A stretch of DNA of 64,000 nt from positions 79,388-143,387 of the forward strand of contig CALXMK010000003.1 in NCBI GenBank assembly GCA_944389455.1, written 5' to 3'. A program made the translations under genes and the position numbers. Shown piece by piece: positions 63,458 to 64,000 of the stretch (its first letter is position 1; each line of letters begins with the position of its first letter). The stretch comes from an uncultured Verrucomicrobiota bacterium (GTDB taxonomy: Bacteria; Verrucomicrobiota; Verrucomicrobiia; Limisphaerales; UBA1412). The notes under the pieces are model-generated. The model was given only the letters and a program-made list of their open reading frames with translations, did not search any database and was not told where the DNA came from.

Positions 63458-64000
63458 TTAGCCTTTTCTGCGGTAAGAGGCGCAGGCCAGAGCGGCCAGA
63501 CCGATTCCTGCCAGAGCCAGTGTACCCGGCTCGGGAATATTGGTTATTGTAAAGGGTTCAAAATGGAGCATTGCTGCATCGCCGCCGCCGGGGCTCCCCG
63601 TTGTATAGGTGAAGGGTTCTGAACTTCCTACATGTTGTACAAGCATGTCCCCCATAATAAACCATACATCCAAAGTCAGTTCTATCTCCGTTCCCTTGGG
63701 AACCGCTTCCAGATCAACCGAGGTTCCGGCCAGACGGCCTGAATCCAATCCTGTTCTGGAAGTTCCAAAGGGGATACCATATAGAGTCGCATCGGAATAA
63801 TAATCGGAGGGAAACCCGGTAATCGATTCCCCTTTGTAGTAGAGGAACCCTACATAACTATCGGCATCGATTCTTTGTCCGACCTCCTCCCAATCTCCGA
63901 AGGTGGAATCGTAGGTTACATAACTCTCGGTATCAGATACCAGTTTGACTGAACCTTGAGCCTTGGCCTGTTGAGTTTGACTCAAGAGAATTCCCAGCAG
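63458..64000 (-). CDS. PEP-CTERM protein (paralogue 2), 5' end outside window
   Basis: 181 codons in the window; the frame is open to base 64000, where it still reads inside the signal peptide (LLGILLSQTQQAK), so the start lies just beyond. The sorting tail IPEPGTLALAGIGLAALACA then YRRKG matches paralogue 1. Relative to paralogue 1 there are localized replacements: FPSDYYSDATLYGIPFG for FPSYPSEAYRYAIPFG, and VWFIMGDMLVQHVGSSEPF for VWQTLLPVQEGEYYELWWP and its continuation, while flanks stay identical. This looks like diversification of exposed loops. Confidence 0.9.
   Translation of the reverse strand: MLGILLSQTQQAKAQGSVKLVSDTESYVTYDSTFGDWEEVGQRIDADSYVGFLYYKGESITGFPSDYYSDATLYGIPFGTSRTGLDSGRLAGTSVDLEAVPKGTEIELTLDVWFIMGDMLVQHVGSSEPFTYTTGSPGGGDAAMLHFEPFTITNIPEPGTLALAGIGLAALACASYRRKG
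63463..64000 (-). repeat. PEP-CTERM duplication, copy 2
   Basis: Partner of 62002-62587 (offset about 1461 bases at the left end), truncated by the window edge. Confidence 0.85.

Noticed and set aside
1..64000. CRISPR array, rRNA operon, insertion sequence
   Set aside because: No regularly spaced direct repeats, no rRNA-like sequence, no transposase or terminal inverted repeats were seen on reading through.

Overview
The window is bacterial chromosomal DNA with moderate GC and long, densely packed genes. The family content points to the PVC group, most likely Verrucomicrobiota (Opitutales-like) or Lentisphaerota from a glycan-rich habitat such as the gut. The pointers are prepilin-type proteins with an H-X9-DG motif, PEP-CTERM proteins, DUF1080, DUF4838 and GH106-like secreted proteins, and a YebC that starts MGRQWLHAKR. 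No database search was possible, so this placement is inference.

Layout. (1) Positions 1-6391, minus strand: a truncated secreted LamG plus alpha-galactosidase-like protein, a MATE exporter, 6-phosphogluconolactonase and an Hsp70. (2) 6392-7295: an AT-rich gap and a small membrane protein. (3) 7468-16638: secreted carbohydrate-active proteins (DUF1080, GH71/99-like, a GH127-type gene broken by one amber codon, and a sialidase-SGNH fusion) with coaE among them. (4) 16766-20226: yebC, an O-antigen polymerase/ligase-like membrane protein and a GT2 glycosyltransferase. (5) 20342-28797, minus strand: DUF4838 and two GH106-like rhamnosidase candidates. (6) 28877-33988: tRNA-Gly(GCC), a beta-helix protein, a methyltransferase, a GT4 glycosyltransferase and a DUF4185-like protein. 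(7) 34076-36020: a YqhD-type alcohol dehydrogenase and an iron-sulfur-flavoprotein-like reductase. (8) 36360-41040: a second GH127-type enzyme, an alpha/beta hydrolase and a DUF4832-like protein. (9) 41151-50258, minus strand: a 2134-residue multidomain secreted protein and two tandem prepilin-like paralogues. (10) 50772-58189: an EamA permease, a fucose/arabinose-isomerase-like protein divergent from a sodium:solute symporter, an ATP-grasp-like unknown, a zinc-ribbon protein and a UbiA-family protein with degenerate active-site motifs. (11) 58231-61664: an orphan Mu-like portal/protease pair, a PolX-derived protein lacking catalytic residues and an excisionase-like HTH protein. (12) 61991-64000: two near-identical PEP-CTERM genes flanking a small secreted protein.

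How it fits together: most genes serve extracellular breakdown of complex glycans containing rhamnose, arabinose, fucose and perhaps sialic acid. The symporter and isomerase would bring in and convert the released sugars, and housekeeping and envelope-glycan genes are interspersed. Many gene ends carry clear intrinsic terminators, so transcription units are short. The least ordinary stretch is 57296-61664: a UbiA homologue without its metal-binding aspartates, a Mu-type portal and protease with no other phage genes, and a PolX relative without its catalytic aspartates. The amber-interrupted GH127 gene is the clearest single-site anomaly.
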